NCBI GenBank assembly: GCA_964360255.1
Contig: CAYHVK010000004.1
Span: 1-64,000, forward strand
Length of the DNA: 64,000 bases
DNA from: CAYHVK01 sp964360255
GTDB lineage: Bacteria > Bdellovibrionota > Bdellovibrionia > Bdellovibrionales > UBA1609
Direction of reading: 5' to 3'
Position numbers and translations under genes: made by a program. This document shows positions 1 to 9,275 of this stretch, piece by piece. The number at the start of each line of letters is the position of its first letter. The stretch's first letter is position 1. The notes beneath the pieces were generated by a model. The model saw nothing but the letters and a program-made list of their open reading frames with translations. It was not told the DNA's origin and did not search any database.

Positions 1-180
1 TTAGCTTGGGGACGAGCTTTTAAAATCGCAGTTGATTACACAATTCAGAATCATCAAGAAGCAATTGGGCAAATACCATATCAAGTTCGCAAACGCAAAA
101 AACAACAAAGCTGGCTCAGCAGTCGGCGCCAATTAAGCGCCGATATTAATTTCGCGAACACCCTTCCAGAACCAGTTTAA
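1..180 (+). CDS. C-terminal fragment of an unidentified protein
   Basis: Frame 1 is open from the first base to a TAA at 178-180, while the other two forward frames hit stops almost at once. The visible 59 residues include a very basic stretch (VRKRKKQQ) and end in TLPEPV. I do not recognise the family. The frame overlaps the 3' end of the convergent minus-strand gene by about 48 bp, which is uncommon but possible. The gene may instead be a chance frame; the sequence left of the window would decide. Confidence 0.4.
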   Translation, partial: LAWGRAFKIAVDYTIQNHQEAIGQIPYQVRKRKKQQSWLSSRRQLSADINFANTLPEPV

Positions 181-912
181 TAATGGATCCAGATCGATCG
201 ATTCAGATATTTTCATATCTGAGAGCAAACCATCGCTATTAAAGTTAAAGCGAGATTGGCCTGGTCCAACTGTAACAAGCTGGCGCACATCGTGTTTATC
301 GTAAAGAGCTTTCACTAATTTTGTGATGTCCATGTCTTGAACATTCATTGATATGTAAGTGTTTTGCCCGTCAACAACCCGGCGCTCGAGCACTTCGTAA
401 AGGGCAAAAGTTTGACCGTTCAGCACTGGTAATCCGAGCTCTGCACCCGACAAACCTGATGGACTCGCTCCACCTTGAAGAAGCGAGAGACCTTCTGTCT
501 TACCTAAGCCAGAAGCTTTTTTAGCCGTATGAATAGGGTGAACGATCCCTGCTGCGCGACTTGAAACAATAAGATCAAAGAAGCTAATAGTGCCTGAAAT
601 CACTTTAAGTGCAGAATCGTTGCGGCAGTCGCCGACTAAGAAATCAGGCTCACGAGATTGGCGCTTCAAACGATCATAAAGACCCACTTGCACGATCGCT
701 GAACAGAGAGATTTAAGGCCTAGATTATTGAAAAACTCTTTATCTTCCGAGCATAAGAACTGATGCAGATCGACGACTTGATCGACATGCTCATCCCAAA
801 TTTTTTGCGCTTCTTCTAAGCGCGAGCGAACTTCTGGAATTCGCATAATGTTTGATCTGACCTCTAGAAAATCTAGAGCTTGTGGACCCCCGAATAGAAC
901 AACCGAACTCAT
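133..912 (-). CDS. FabD-like (malonyl-CoA:ACP transacylase fold) protein with degenerate active site
   Basis: The 259-residue protein can be laid along FabD. It opens with VVLFGGPQA where FabD has its glycine-rich start. Residues around 68-115 follow the FabD pattern (SLCSAIVQVGLYDRL, then EPDFLVGDCRND, then a segment like the helix after the nucleophile elbow). Near the C-terminus is VTVGPGQSRF, like the FabD EVGPG loop. The nucleophile elbow GHSxGE is replaced by GDCRND, so the serine position reads cysteine and the usual histidine pair is not evident. I infer a pseudoenzyme or an acyl-binding protein. The start is ATG at 910-912, after a GGGGG-type ribosome site. It stands alone, with no fatty acid synthesis genes beside it. 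The family assignment is by eye only. Confidence 0.5.
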   Translation of the reverse strand: MSSVVLFGGPQALDFLEVRSNIMRIPEVRSRLEEAQKIWDEHVDQVVDLHQFLCSEDKEFFNNLGLKSLCSAIVQVGLYDRLKRQSREPDFLVGDCRNDSALKVISGTISFFDLIVSSRAAGIVHPIHTAKKASGLGKTEGLSLLQGGASPSGLSGAELGLPVLNGQTFALYEVLERRVVDGQNTYISMNVQDMDITKLVKALYDKHDVRQLVTVGPGQSRFNFNSDGLLSDMKISESIDLDPLLNWFWKGVREINIGA

Positions 913-1313
913 TCTAATACCCCCGTATTAAATTTGAACTTCCCCTTGGCGACTTTTCTAGTTTCACTGTCTCGAAAGACAGGAACTTAGAGATACTTAT
1001 AGCAATCGTTGTGCCGAGCATTTTAAGGAGTCAGAAATCAATTCTGGTTGAGCTGGAGCTCGCTGCATTTATGTTCACAGCGTAAAAGGATAAATATTTT
1101 TCAAACTCCGCTGAAATTAACAATCCGAGCCATAAATTTTTGTTGGGTGAAGGCAAAGGTGCACACCCAAGATCAATTATGGCTCAGTAAAGGCTTAGGC
1201 TTGGCCCCATCCTTATATTAAGGACCTCTAGCTAGCTCTAGGTCGAGCTCAGAACCCCCTGTTTATAAATAGGTTTTGCCGATGACTTTCAGCGTCTGTA
1301 GAATTTTTTAAGA
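913..1313. other. 400-bp intergenic region between divergent genes
   Basis: This gap separates the minus-strand FabD-like gene from the plus-strand gspC operon, so it should hold promoters for both. I see a small hairpin, CTGTCT-CGAA-AGACAG, at 967-982 in the leader of the minus gene. A long inverted repeat lies at 1127-1185. An AT-rich TATAAAT at 1264-1270 lies about 45 bases before gspC, but no convincing -35 accompanies it. No open frame of coding character is evident. Confidence 0.6.
1127..1185. repeat. Long imperfect inverted repeat upstream of gspC
   Basis: The arms 1127-1149 and 1164-1185 pair as GAGCCATAA...TTGGGTG against CACCCAA...TTATGGCTC, with a few mismatches in the middle and a 14-nt loop. 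GAGCCATAA and TTGGGTG match exactly. No U-tract follows, so it is not a standard terminator. It could be a structured leader, a small RNA or a protein-binding site. Confidence 0.6.
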
Positions 1314-2261
1314 ATGGGCATCATCGATCAACGTCTAAAATCTGCACTCGACTCTTTAAGTCGGTGGAATCCGAACTTTAAAAGTTCGCGTCCACCTGGT
1401 GAAAAATACTACGGTTTTTTCGTCGCCGCTCTTATTGCCTGGATGTTGGCCGACCTAGTGATCATGTCTTACCGACCATCGATGTTGCCATCAGAAGCGC
1501 CGCCCATTCAAATGCGCCAGCGGGTTCAAAAGATCACATCCATTCAAGATTACAATTCAATTTTAGACCGCAATCTTTTTAATGAAGACGGTAAAATACC
1601 ACCGGCTCTTTCTGCGGATAAGAATGCTCCAGCTGATGAATCAGCACCCGTGCTGTCGACACTTCCTCTTACACTTGTCGGGACAATTGTTCATTTCAAT
1701 CCGAATATGTCTATTGCCACGATTCAATCCAACAGCGGCAATCAGATTCTTTCTTTCGGTTTAGAAGAATCGATCTTTGGTATGGCCGAAGTGAAACGTA
1801 TCGAGCGTAAGCGCGTGATCTTTTTAAACTCAAACAGCCGTCGCTTAGAGTACATTGAAATTAGAGATGATGAAGCTTTCAACTTAGCGGTGAAAGCTCC
1901 GAATATGGGAGCCTCTGAAGGCATTCAAAAAACGGGTGAATTTGATTTCACGATCAAGCGCTCAGATCTCACTGGTCTAACTAGTAATCTCTCGGCACTT
2001 TTACAACAAGCCCGTATGGAGCCACGAATTGGCGCCGACGGTCAGGTGGATGGGTTTTGCTTCAGCAATATTCAACCCGGAACACCGTATGAAAAATTTG
2101 GTTTTAAGATCGGCGACTGTATTAAGGGTGTTAATGGTGAGCCTATTAATAGCCCGGGCAAAGCCATGGAGCTGTATAATCAGCTTCGTGATTCAAGTTT
2201 CGTTCAATTAGAAATGGAACGAGATGGCCGAGACGAAAAGTTCAATTACTCGATTCGCTAA
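1314..2261 (+). CDS. gspC: Type II secretion system protein GspC
   Basis: GspC is the inner-membrane clamp that links the cytoplasmic platform to the secretin. The 315-residue protein has a short cytoplasmic N-terminus, one membrane segment at about residues 33-52 (FFVAALIAWMLADLVIM), a homology-region domain at about 75-180 beginning near YNSILDRNLFNE, and a C-terminal PDZ domain at about 215-315 (GFCFSNIQPGTPYEKFGFKIGD in part). It is first in the operon, 12 bp before gspD. The start ATG is weakly supported by AAG just upstream. The PDZ domain separates it from the coiled-coil GspC variants. Confidence 0.9.
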   Translation: MGIIDQRLKSALDSLSRWNPNFKSSRPPGEKYYGFFVAALIAWMLADLVIMSYRPSMLPSEAPPIQMRQRVQKITSIQDYNSILDRNLFNEDGKIPPALSADKNAPADESAPVLSTLPLTLVGTIVHFNPNMSIATIQSNSGNQILSFGLEESIFGMAEVKRIERKRVIFLNSNSRRLEYIEIRDDEAFNLAVKAPNMGASEGIQKTGEFDFTIKRSDLTGLTSNLSALLQQARMEPRIGADGQVDGFCFSNIQPGTPYEKFGFKIGDCIKGVNGEPINSPGKAMELYNQLRDSSFVQLEMERDGRDEKFNYSIR

Positions 2262-2273
2262 GGAGTGTGAGTT

Positions 2274-4673
2274 ATGGGTAGAGTGGTGAACTGCACAGCG
2301 TGCAGACTACTGAATAGTTTAATGATGATAGCCTTTGTTGTTTCAGCAGGAGCTGGATCAACTCCGGCCTACGCCCAAGCGCGCAAGCCCAATCAAGCCC
2401 CGGTGGCTGATGGCTCTACCCCACTCAAATCTGCGGATGGAAAACTGGATTTCTCTCGTGCGAATCCAGAAGATATTACAGATAAGAACTTCCCGAACCT
2501 TATTGAAAGCTTCGACTACCCGAACGCGAATATCGCTGAAGTGGTGAAAGCGATCTCTAAATTAACGGGCAAAAACTTTATTTTAGAAAAAGGCGTGAGC
2601 GGTACAATTTCAATTATCGCCCCAAGCCGTATTACAGTAGCTGAAGCTTACCGCGCTTTCTTAACGGCTTTAGCCATGAATGGTTACACGATTGTCCCGA
2701 GCGGTAACTTTTTAAAGATTCGTCAGATCGCAACAGCGGCGCAAGAATCAATCGACACTTATTCTGGGAACTACTTTCCGAATTCAGATCAGTTGATCAC
2801 GCGTATCGTTCGTTTGAAGTATATCAGTGCTGAAGAGATCGAAAAAACGCTTCGTCCCCTTGTAAACAAGCAAGCAGGTGATATTCGCCCCTACGCACCG
2901 ACGAACTCGCTTATTATTACAGATTTCGGCTCGAACATTGAGCGTATTACTACGATCTTAAATCAGCTCGACGTCGCTGGTTTCGAAGAGAAACTCGTAG
3001 CTATTGCCATTCGTAATGCTCGCGCTAAAGATATTGCGGATTTAATAGATCAAATTATTAATAAAGGTGATCGCAGCCGTAATAACCAGTTCAACCCCGG
3101 CATCCCACGTTTCAGAGCGACTCCCACCTCTTCAGGTAGCGGATCTGGCGCCGCCAACTACTCTCTTGTACTACCTGATACTCGCACGAATTCGATCATC
3201 GTTGTGGGTAACGACGCCGGTATTGAACGTATTCGTGGTCTTGTTGCGAAACTCGATTTCAAACTTCGTGCAGAAGATGCCGGTGGTGTTTACGTTTATT
3301 ACGTACGTCACGGTGAAGCTGAAAAGATTGCCAACGTAATGAATGGTATTGCAACGGAATCTACTAAGACGAAAACACAAGCTGGTGCTGCTTCGGCGAA
3401 CGCCGCGCCTACTCTTGGTGGTGGTGCTCCGCCAATCGCTTCACAAGCGGTATTTGGTGGTGATGTTAAAGTGGCTGCTGATAAAGAGAACAACTCTCTT
3501 ATTATCACCGCATCTAAACAAGATTATGATACAGTTAAAACAATTTTAGCTAAAATTGATATTCCTCGTGATCAGGTTTACGTCAAAGCTGTTATTCTAG
3601 AGATGACAGTTGTTGATGGTGTGAGCTGGGGTATCGATTACTATAAATTCATCGACGGAACGAACGGTATTGCCCGTGCTGGTTTCAGGGGCACTAATGG
3701 TGCCAACTTAACAAACCCATCTGCGGATAGTGGTCTTGTATTAGGTTTTGGCGCTGGTAAAACAGTATCAGTGGATCTTGATGGTGCGGGCCCCCTCGCC
3801 GCTCAGAACGTGAAAGACACTTTAGCTCTCGTAAATTTCTTAAAGAAAAACGGAAATGCGAACATTCTTTCAACTCCACAAATCACGGCCACAGACAACG
3901 AAGAGGCTGAAATCATAGTGGGTGAAAACGTCCCGATTTCTGCCAACTCAACGGTCACGTCTGGCGGAGCTTCACAGGCCAGCATTGAACGTAAAGATTT
4001 AAATTTAAAACTCACTCTCACTCCCTTTATCAGTCCTGATACGGATAGCGTACGCATGAAGATCGCGCAAAGCGTAGACTCACTTTCAAATCGTCGTGTG
4101 GGCGCTGCGGCCCTCGCTGACAATGCGGTAGCTTATGCCACTCGCTCGATCAAAACAAATATCATAGTCAATTCAAACGACACCGCGGTTCTGGGCGGCT
4201 TGATGCGTGATGAAGATACTGAAGAAGTGACCAAGGTTCCGATTCTCGGCGATATTCCGATTCTCGGCTGGCTCTTCAAATCAAAAGTGACATCTAAGAA
4301 CAAGACGAACCTTTTGGTATTTATCACTCCTAAGATTATGCGTAACTCGCAGGACAACGCTGACCTTCTCAACACGAAACTCAACGAGCGTATCGACTTC
4401 ATTCAGCAGAGCATGAAAGGTCGCGATCCACACGGCATCGAGATCGACAAACTTCCACGCAAAGCTTTGAATGAAAGCGAAACTGAAGAGTACATCGAGC
4501 AGAAGGGTTCTGATTCTGAGCCGATTCAAGCTCCAACTGAAGAGAATATTGACACAGAAGAGTACGAAGAGGCTCCGCCAGAAAATGCGCCGAGCAATGT
4601 GAACGGTCGCAACAACCGCCGCTCACCGAAAAAAGCTTCGAAAATTGAAAAGCAGTATGCTAAAAGAAAGTAA
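2274..4673 (+). CDS. gspD: Type II secretion system secretin GspD
   Basis: GspD forms the outer-membrane channel. The 799-residue protein starts with a signal peptide (about 1-34, ending AYAQA). The periplasmic N0 domain follows at about 80-150 (NIAEVVKAISKLTGKNF), then N1-N3 domains with repeated inter-ring patterns (LRPLVNKQAGDIR, TNSLIITD). The secretin core at about 430-690 contains ILSTPQITATDNEEA and VPILGDIPILGWLF. N3 carries a Gly/Ser/Ala-rich loop. The last 80 or so residues are acidic, then basic, and low in complexity; this could be a pilotin-binding tail, but no pilotin is apparent nearby. AAGGAG precedes the ATG. Confidence 0.95.
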   Translation: MGRVVNCTACRLLNSLMMIAFVVSAGAGSTPAYAQARKPNQAPVADGSTPLKSADGKLDFSRANPEDITDKNFPNLIESFDYPNANIAEVVKAISKLTGKNFILEKGVSGTISIIAPSRITVAEAYRAFLTALAMNGYTIVPSGNFLKIRQIATAAQESIDTYSGNYFPNSDQLITRIVRLKYISAEEIEKTLRPLVNKQAGDIRPYAPTNSLIITDFGSNIERITTILNQLDVAGFEEKLVAIAIRNARAKDIADLIDQIINKGDRSRNNQFNPGIPRFRATPTSSGSGSGAANYSLVLPDTRTNSIIVVGNDAGIERIRGLVAKLDFKLRAEDAGGVYVYYVRHGEAEKIANVMNGIATESTKTKTQAGAASANAAPTLGGGAPPIASQAVFGGDVKVAADKENNSLIITASKQDYDTVKTILAKIDIPRDQVYVKAVILEMTVVDGVSWGIDYYKFIDGTNGIARAGFRGTNGANLTNPSADSGLVLGFGAGKTVSVDLDGAGPLAAQNVKDTLALVNFLKKNGNANILSTPQITATDNEEAEIIVGENVPISANSTVTSGGASQASIERKDLNLKLTLTPFISPDTDSVRMKIAQSVDSLSNRRVGAAALADNAVAYATRSIKTNIIVNSNDTAVLGGLMRDEDTEEVTKVPILGDIPILGWLFKSKVTSKNKTNLLVFITPKIMRNSQDNADLLNTKLNERIDFIQQSMKGRDPHGIEIDKLPRKALNESETEEYIEQKGSDSEPIQAPTEENIDTEEYEEAPPENAPSNVNGRNNRRSPKKASKIEKQYAKRK

Positions 4674-4677
4674 CTAA

Positions 4678-6366
4678 ATGTCAGGCCCAAGCTTAGAAAC
4701 ACTTATTTTAAAAGGGACTTCAATCAGCGAAGCTGAATTGAAATCCCTTATGAAAATGCCTACAGCTCGGGGCGAGATGGTTGAAAGCCTTTTATCTAAT
4801 CGCCAGTACAGCACTTCTGAAGACGCCGTAGCTGATCTTTGCAAAGGCATTGGCGTAGATTTCATGAAAGAGATTCCTTATAATGATATCTCTGGGGACT
4901 TAGTTCGTAATATCCCCGTCAACTACGCTAAGACCAATGAAATTCTGCCTTATAAAATTGAAGCTAATAAAGCCACTATTCTTGTAACGAATCCTTTGAA
5001 CCAAAAAATTCTCAACGATATGCGCGTTCTTTTTGAAAGAAAAGTTCATGCTATTGTTGTTACAAGCTCGAAAATGCAAGAAGCCATCAATCGCGTGTAC
5101 GAAAAGAGTACTGCCGCCCTTGAAGGTCTTGATGATATTGATGGCGAAGAAGTAGATTTAGATGATCCGGTGATCGATCTACTTGAAGCCGGAGATGATG
5201 ATGCCCCAGTGATTAAGCTCGTGAACACCCTCCTCTTCAGAGCGGTTAAAGAAAAAGCTTCCGACATTCATATTGAGCCTTACGAAAAAGATATGGTTGT
5301 TCGCTTCAGAGTGGATGGTATTTTATTTGATATCTTCAAACCACCGAAGAAGTTTCAGAACGCGATTACGTCTCGTATTAAAGTTATGGGTAATTTGAAC
5401 ATCGCTGAGAAACGTTTACCTCAGGATGGTCGTATTCCCTTAAAACTCGCGGGTAAAGATATTGATGTTCGTTTGTCGACAGTTCCGACAGCTCATGGCG
5501 AGCGTCTTGTTATGCGTCTTCAAGATAGATCGAACGTGGTTCTCGAACTCGAGCAACTTGGTTTCTCTCGTAAAAGCTTAGATAGAATCTACGCCATGCT
5601 TACGAACACTTACGGCATCTTTCTTGTCACGGGCCCTACGGGTTCAGGTAAATCAACGACGCTTTATGCAGGCCTACAAAAAATTAACAGTGTTGATAAG
5701 AATATCATCACGGTGGAAGATCCTGTCGAACAACGTGTTCACGGCGTTGGTCAGATTCAAGTGAATTCAAAAATTGGTCTCACTTTCGCTAACGGTCTGC
5801 GCGCCATTCTTCGTCAAGATCCAGACATTATTATGATTGGTGAGATTCGTGACTTAGAGACCGCTGAAATTGCGATTAACGCCTCTTTAACAGGTCACTT
5901 AGTGCTTTCGACAATTCACACGAACGATGCCGCCGGAGCTTTCCCGCGTTTGATCGATATGGGCTGCGAGCCATTTTTGATCGCCACTTCGTTATTAGGT
6001 ATTGCGGCACAACGTCTCGTTCGTCTTCTCTGCTCGACTTGTAAAGAGCCCTACACTCCATCAGATGCAGAGCTTGAAGAAGCTGAGATTACCCGCCAAG
6101 ATCTTGCGGGCCATCAAGTGTACAAAGCCGTGGGCTGCAGTGAGTGCAATCAAAAAGGTTATATTGGTCGTACCATCATTCAAGAGCTTCTTATGGTGAA
6201 TGAAGAGATTCGAAGTATGATCATGAAGCGCCAAGACTCAGGAATGATCAAGAAGGCAGCCGTACTAGCGGGTATGGAGACTATGCGTGATCACGGCGTG
6301 CAAAAGGTACTGGCTGGCGTAACGACCTTCGAAGAAGTCTTAGCTAATACACAAATTGACGAATAA
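4678..6366 (+). CDS. gspE: Type II secretion ATPase GspE
   Basis: This cytoplasmic hexameric ATPase powers the pseudopilus. Of 562 residues, the N-terminal MshEN-type domain spans about 1-150. The motor domain has Walker A GPTGSGKST (about 318-326), an Asp-box/Walker B run ending IIMIGEIRD (about 384-392), and the His box around STIHTNDA. A tetracysteine zinc knuckle (CSTC at about 452 and CSEC at about 487) is typical of GspE. The family's usual length is about 500, so the extra sequence sits in an acidic linker at about 155-180 (DDIDGEEVDLDD). The gene starts 4 bp after gspD. Confidence 0.96.
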   Translation: MSGPSLETLILKGTSISEAELKSLMKMPTARGEMVESLLSNRQYSTSEDAVADLCKGIGVDFMKEIPYNDISGDLVRNIPVNYAKTNEILPYKIEANKATILVTNPLNQKILNDMRVLFERKVHAIVVTSSKMQEAINRVYEKSTAALEGLDDIDGEEVDLDDPVIDLLEAGDDDAPVIKLVNTLLFRAVKEKASDIHIEPYEKDMVVRFRVDGILFDIFKPPKKFQNAITSRIKVMGNLNIAEKRLPQDGRIPLKLAGKDIDVRLSTVPTAHGERLVMRLQDRSNVVLELEQLGFSRKSLDRIYAMLTNTYGIFLVTGPTGSGKSTTLYAGLQKINSVDKNIITVEDPVEQRVHGVGQIQVNSKIGLTFANGLRAILRQDPDIIMIGEIRDLETAEIAINASLTGHLVLSTIHTNDAAGAFPRLIDMGCEPFLIATSLLGIAAQRLVRLLCSTCKEPYTPSDAELEEAEITRQDLAGHQVYKAVGCSECNQKGYIGRTIIQELLMVNEEIRSMIMKRQDSGMIKKAAVLAGMETMRDHGVQKVLAGVTTFEEVLANTQIDE

Positions 6367-6390
6367 GCCCCCTCGTCTCATAATTAATAA

Positions 6391-7611
6391 ATGCCTCTTT
6401 TTGAATACCGCGGCTTAAATGCAGCGGGCAAAAATATTAAAGGAACCCTCGATGCCGAAAACTCACGGGTGGCACGGGCTCGCTTAAAAAAAGATGGTAT
6501 CTTCGTTGTCGACATTAAAGACAAAACAAAAACGGTAAAAAAAGATAGGGGCCCAAAAGTTGTCGTGGGCGGCGGCGTAAGCGTTGAAGAGTTATCCATG
6601 ATGACTCGTCAGCTCGCCACACTTTTGAAGGCTAACGTTCCGCTGGTTGAAAGTTTAACGGCTGTGGCCGAGCAAGTTGAGAACGTAACTCTTTCTGAAG
6701 CTATCTCTGATATTAAAAACCAGGTGAACGAAGGTATTTCTTTTCATAAAGGTATTGGTAAATACCCGAAGATTTTTAACAAGATTTATGTCTCAATGAG
6801 TGAAGCCGGCGAAATGTCAGGTACACTCGATGTAATTTTGATTCGTCTGGCAGAATTTACCGAAGCTCAATCAGAGCTCAATGCAAAAATTCGCTCGGCT
6901 CTCGCCTATCCGATTTTTATTGTGGTGTTTGTCACTTTGATTTTAATGGGTCTTTTCGTCTACGTAATTCCGAAAATTACGGCGGTGTACGACGCCACTC
7001 CTGAAATGGTGATGCCTTGGTACACAAAACTTGTTTTTGATATGTCAGGCTTCATGGTGGATTACTGGTGGGTTCTTATCGTGGGAGCCTTTTTATCTTA
7101 CGCCATCTTCTTCAACTGGAAGCGCACACCAAGTGGCGCGGCTCAGTGGGATGCCATTATTTTAAAAATGCCTATCGTTGGTAAGCTTGCTCGTACAATT
7201 GCGGTGTCACGTTTCTCACGCACCCTTTCTACTCTCCTTCGCGGTGGCGTGCCGATGCTGGCCGCAATGGGTATCGTTCGTAACGTAGTAAATAACGAGG
7301 TTCTTGCCTCTGCCATCGATATCGCTCGCGACAATATCAGTGAAGGTGAATCGATTGCTGGACCTCTAAAGAAATCAGGGCAATTCCCTCCGTTAATTCT
7401 GCATATGATTAACATTGGCGAAAAAACTGGCGAGCTTGAAAACATGCTCACACAAGTCAGCGACGCTTATGATTACCAAGTGAAAAACGACGTAGAAGGT
7501 CTGACTAGCCTTCTCGGTCCTATCATGATTGTTGTTATGGGATGCGTTATCGGCTTTATTGTATTCTCAATCATGATCCCACTATTTGATATGTCGAGCC
7601 TAGGCGGCTAG
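6391..7611 (+). CDS. gspF: Type II secretion inner-membrane platform protein GspF
   Basis: GspF is the polytopic platform on which the pseudopilus is assembled. It has 406 residues with the expected duplication of two T2SSF domains at about 70-190 and 270-395. Each is followed by hydrophobic helices, at about 170-195, 220-245 and 375-400. The N-terminus, MPLFEYRGLNAAGK, is canonical. There is no obvious Shine-Dalgarno sequence before this ATG, and the 24-bp gap to gspE is one of the larger gaps in the operon. Confidence 0.96.
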   Translation: MPLFEYRGLNAAGKNIKGTLDAENSRVARARLKKDGIFVVDIKDKTKTVKKDRGPKVVVGGGVSVEELSMMTRQLATLLKANVPLVESLTAVAEQVENVTLSEAISDIKNQVNEGISFHKGIGKYPKIFNKIYVSMSEAGEMSGTLDVILIRLAEFTEAQSELNAKIRSALAYPIFIVVFVTLILMGLFVYVIPKITAVYDATPEMVMPWYTKLVFDMSGFMVDYWWVLIVGAFLSYAIFFNWKRTPSGAAQWDAIILKMPIVGKLARTIAVSRFSRTLSTLLRGGVPMLAAMGIVRNVVNNEVLASAIDIARDNISEGESIAGPLKKSGQFPPLILHMINIGEKTGELENMLTQVSDAYDYQVKNDVEGLTSLLGPIMIVVMGCVIGFIVFSIMIPLFDMSSLGG

Positions 7612-7642
7612 AATAATCTCTCGAACAATAAGGAGATCGCAA

Positions 7643-8080
7643 ATGATTCGTAAACTTCAGTCTTATAGACTTAATAACCTCAGCAGCCAAAAAGGTATGA
7701 CCCTACTTGAAATCGTGATCGTGGTCGCCATTCTAGCCACATTAGGTTCAGTATTAGTTGGCCAAGTTATGAAACAGTTAAACAAAGCCAAAGTCAGTGA
7801 AGCCAAACTTCGTATGGGCCAAGTGTCTCGCGCTCTTGATATGTACTACACGGATTGCGGAAAATACCCAGCATCACTGGATGCGCTTCTTGATAAAGAT
7901 GATTGCAGCAACTGGGGTCCTGAATCTTATTTGAAAAGCAAAAAAGATCTACTTGATCCTTGGAACACTGAAATTCAGTACTCTGTAACTGGCGCTTCAT
8001 TCGAAATCCGCTCTCTTGGAGCTGATCGTCGCGAAGGTGGCGAAGGCAACAACAGGGACATCTCTAACATAGACGAGTGA
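7643..8080 (+). CDS. gspG: Major pseudopilin GspG
   Basis: GspG is the main pseudopilus subunit. The prepilin cleavage site is G/MTLLEIVIVVAIL, with Glu at +5, after a leader of about 19 residues. The mature protein keeps the GspG C-terminal pattern (DPWNTEIQY, then a glycine-rich RREGGEGN tail and DISN), which in the family contributes to calcium binding. It has 145 residues, a normal length. AAGGAG precedes the ATG. It needs a prepilin peptidase, which is not encoded in this window. Confidence 0.95.
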   Translation: MIRKLQSYRLNNLSSQKGMTLLEIVIVVAILATLGSVLVGQVMKQLNKAKVSEAKLRMGQVSRALDMYYTDCGKYPASLDALLDKDDCSNWGPESYLKSKKDLLDPWNTEIQYSVTGASFEIRSLGADRREGGEGNNRDISNIDE

Positions 8081-8745
8081 TCTTGAAATCGAGCGGCGTT
8101 ACTCTTCTTGAGGTTATCTTAGCCGTTGCCATAGTCGCCGCTCTCGTAGCAGTGGTGACGCCAAGGTTGGGTGGCCGCAATAATCAAATTAAAGCGGTCG
8201 TCCGAAAACTCGCAGTCCTCAGCCGAGATGTAAAAAGCCAATCTAAATTACAAAACTCAACTTATCGTCTTGTGATTGATATCGGTGGCTCTGAAGAAGA
8301 GGCCGCCGGTAAAAATCCATTCGATAGAGGCGAAGACAATAAAACCTACTCATTCTGGGTAGAAAAAGCTCCTGGCTCGGTCTTGGGCGATCAAGCCGAA
8401 GAAGAGGAAGAAGAAAGAGAAGAGGCCGAGCGCAATCGCGGTACCCTCAAAGATGAGGACGCTCCCCCTTCCGAACTTTTTACTCCTGACACCCGAATTT
8501 TAAAAAAACCTGAAGTTTTACCAAGTGGAATGAAATTCGACCTTGTTGAACTCGCCTCTCGCAAAGATCCGATCACCGAGGGCCGCGTCTATATTTATTA
8601 TTTACCCCAAGGTTATGTTGAAGAGAGCGTAATTCAAATCAGTTACGGTGACGCTCTGAAATGGACCGTCGCCATTCGCGCACTCACCGGCCGGGTTGAT
8701 ATTTTTCAAGAGCATTTGAGTCTCAAAGATGTGAGGCCAGAATGA
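8077..8745 (+). CDS. gspH: Minor pseudopilin GspH
   Basis: The N-terminal prepilin helix, G/VTLLEVILAVAIVAAL, identifies it as a pseudopilin, and position between gspG and gspI makes it GspH. A GTG start at 8077 overlaps the gspG stop by 4 bp. A TTG at 8083 in the same frame would give a leader of only a few residues and is also possible. At 222 residues it is longer than usual (about 170), because of an acidic low-complexity insertion at about residues 106-120 (EEEEEREEAE). Confidence 0.85.
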   Translation: MILKSSGVTLLEVILAVAIVAALVAVVTPRLGGRNNQIKAVVRKLAVLSRDVKSQSKLQNSTYRLVIDIGGSEEEAAGKNPFDRGEDNKTYSFWVEKAPGSVLGDQAEEEEEEREEAERNRGTLKDEDAPPSELFTPDTRILKKPEVLPSGMKFDLVELASRKDPITEGRVYIYYLPQGYVEESVIQISYGDALKWTVAIRALTGRVDIFQEHLSLKDVRPE

Positions 8746-9275
8746 AAAAATTGGCGAGTCGCAGACGAGCGAATGGAACGGCGAAAAGCCGCGGCTTCAC
8801 CCTAGTCGAAGTCGTTATTGCCATGGTGATATTGGTGGGCGGTATTCTTGTTGTGAATAGCTCGTGGTCGGGCAATCTTTTACGCATTCGTAAAGCAGCT
8901 CTTTATAATAATGTGGCTTTCTTGCTCGAGAGAAAAGTCGTTGAACTTGAAGCTGAATTTTCTGGCAAACCTATAGCTGAAATTTCAGAAAGATCTGGCG
9001 ATTTTGGCAGCGAATACCCGCAGTACAAATGGACTTTCGAAGCTCAACCTTTTCAGATGCCTGATCTCACTCCAATTATAATGAGCCAAACAAACTCAAG
9101 CGTCGATCAAATGCTTTTGACCGTCATGGGACAAATGCAGGAGTTTATGTCGAAAGCTATTGTTGAAGGCCGCGTGACTTTAATCGTAACCACTCCGAAA
9201 GAGCCCATCAAATTTTCAGTGACACTTTATTTTGTCGACTACACACAGTCTTTATCGTTGCCAGGTGGTAAATGA
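8742..9275 (+). CDS. gspI: Minor pseudopilin GspI
   Basis: The 177-residue protein carries the prepilin motif G/FTLVEVVIAMVILVGGIL after a basic leader of 18 residues. GspI starts assembly of the pseudopilus tip with GspJ and GspK. The start ATG overlaps the gspH stop (ATGA), which indicates translational coupling. The length is slightly above the family's usual 125-150. Confidence 0.88.
   Translation: MKKLASRRRANGTAKSRGFTLVEVVIAMVILVGGILVVNSSWSGNLLRIRKAALYNNVAFLLERKVVELEAEFSGKPIAEISERSGDFGSEYPQYKWTFEAQPFQMPDLTPIIMSQTNSSVDQMLLTVMGQMQEFMSKAIVEGRVTLIVTTPKEPIKFSVTLYFVDYTQSLSLPGGK

Noticed and set aside
996..1001. TATAAG as a -10 for the FabD-like gene on the minus strand
   Set aside because: The position of the -35 reads AAAATG, with no similarity to TTGACA.
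1278..1285. GCCGATGA as a FliA-type -10 element before gspC
   Set aside because: No TAAA-type -35 lies 15 bases upstream, and the same octamer also occurs at the DUF1592 start without one.
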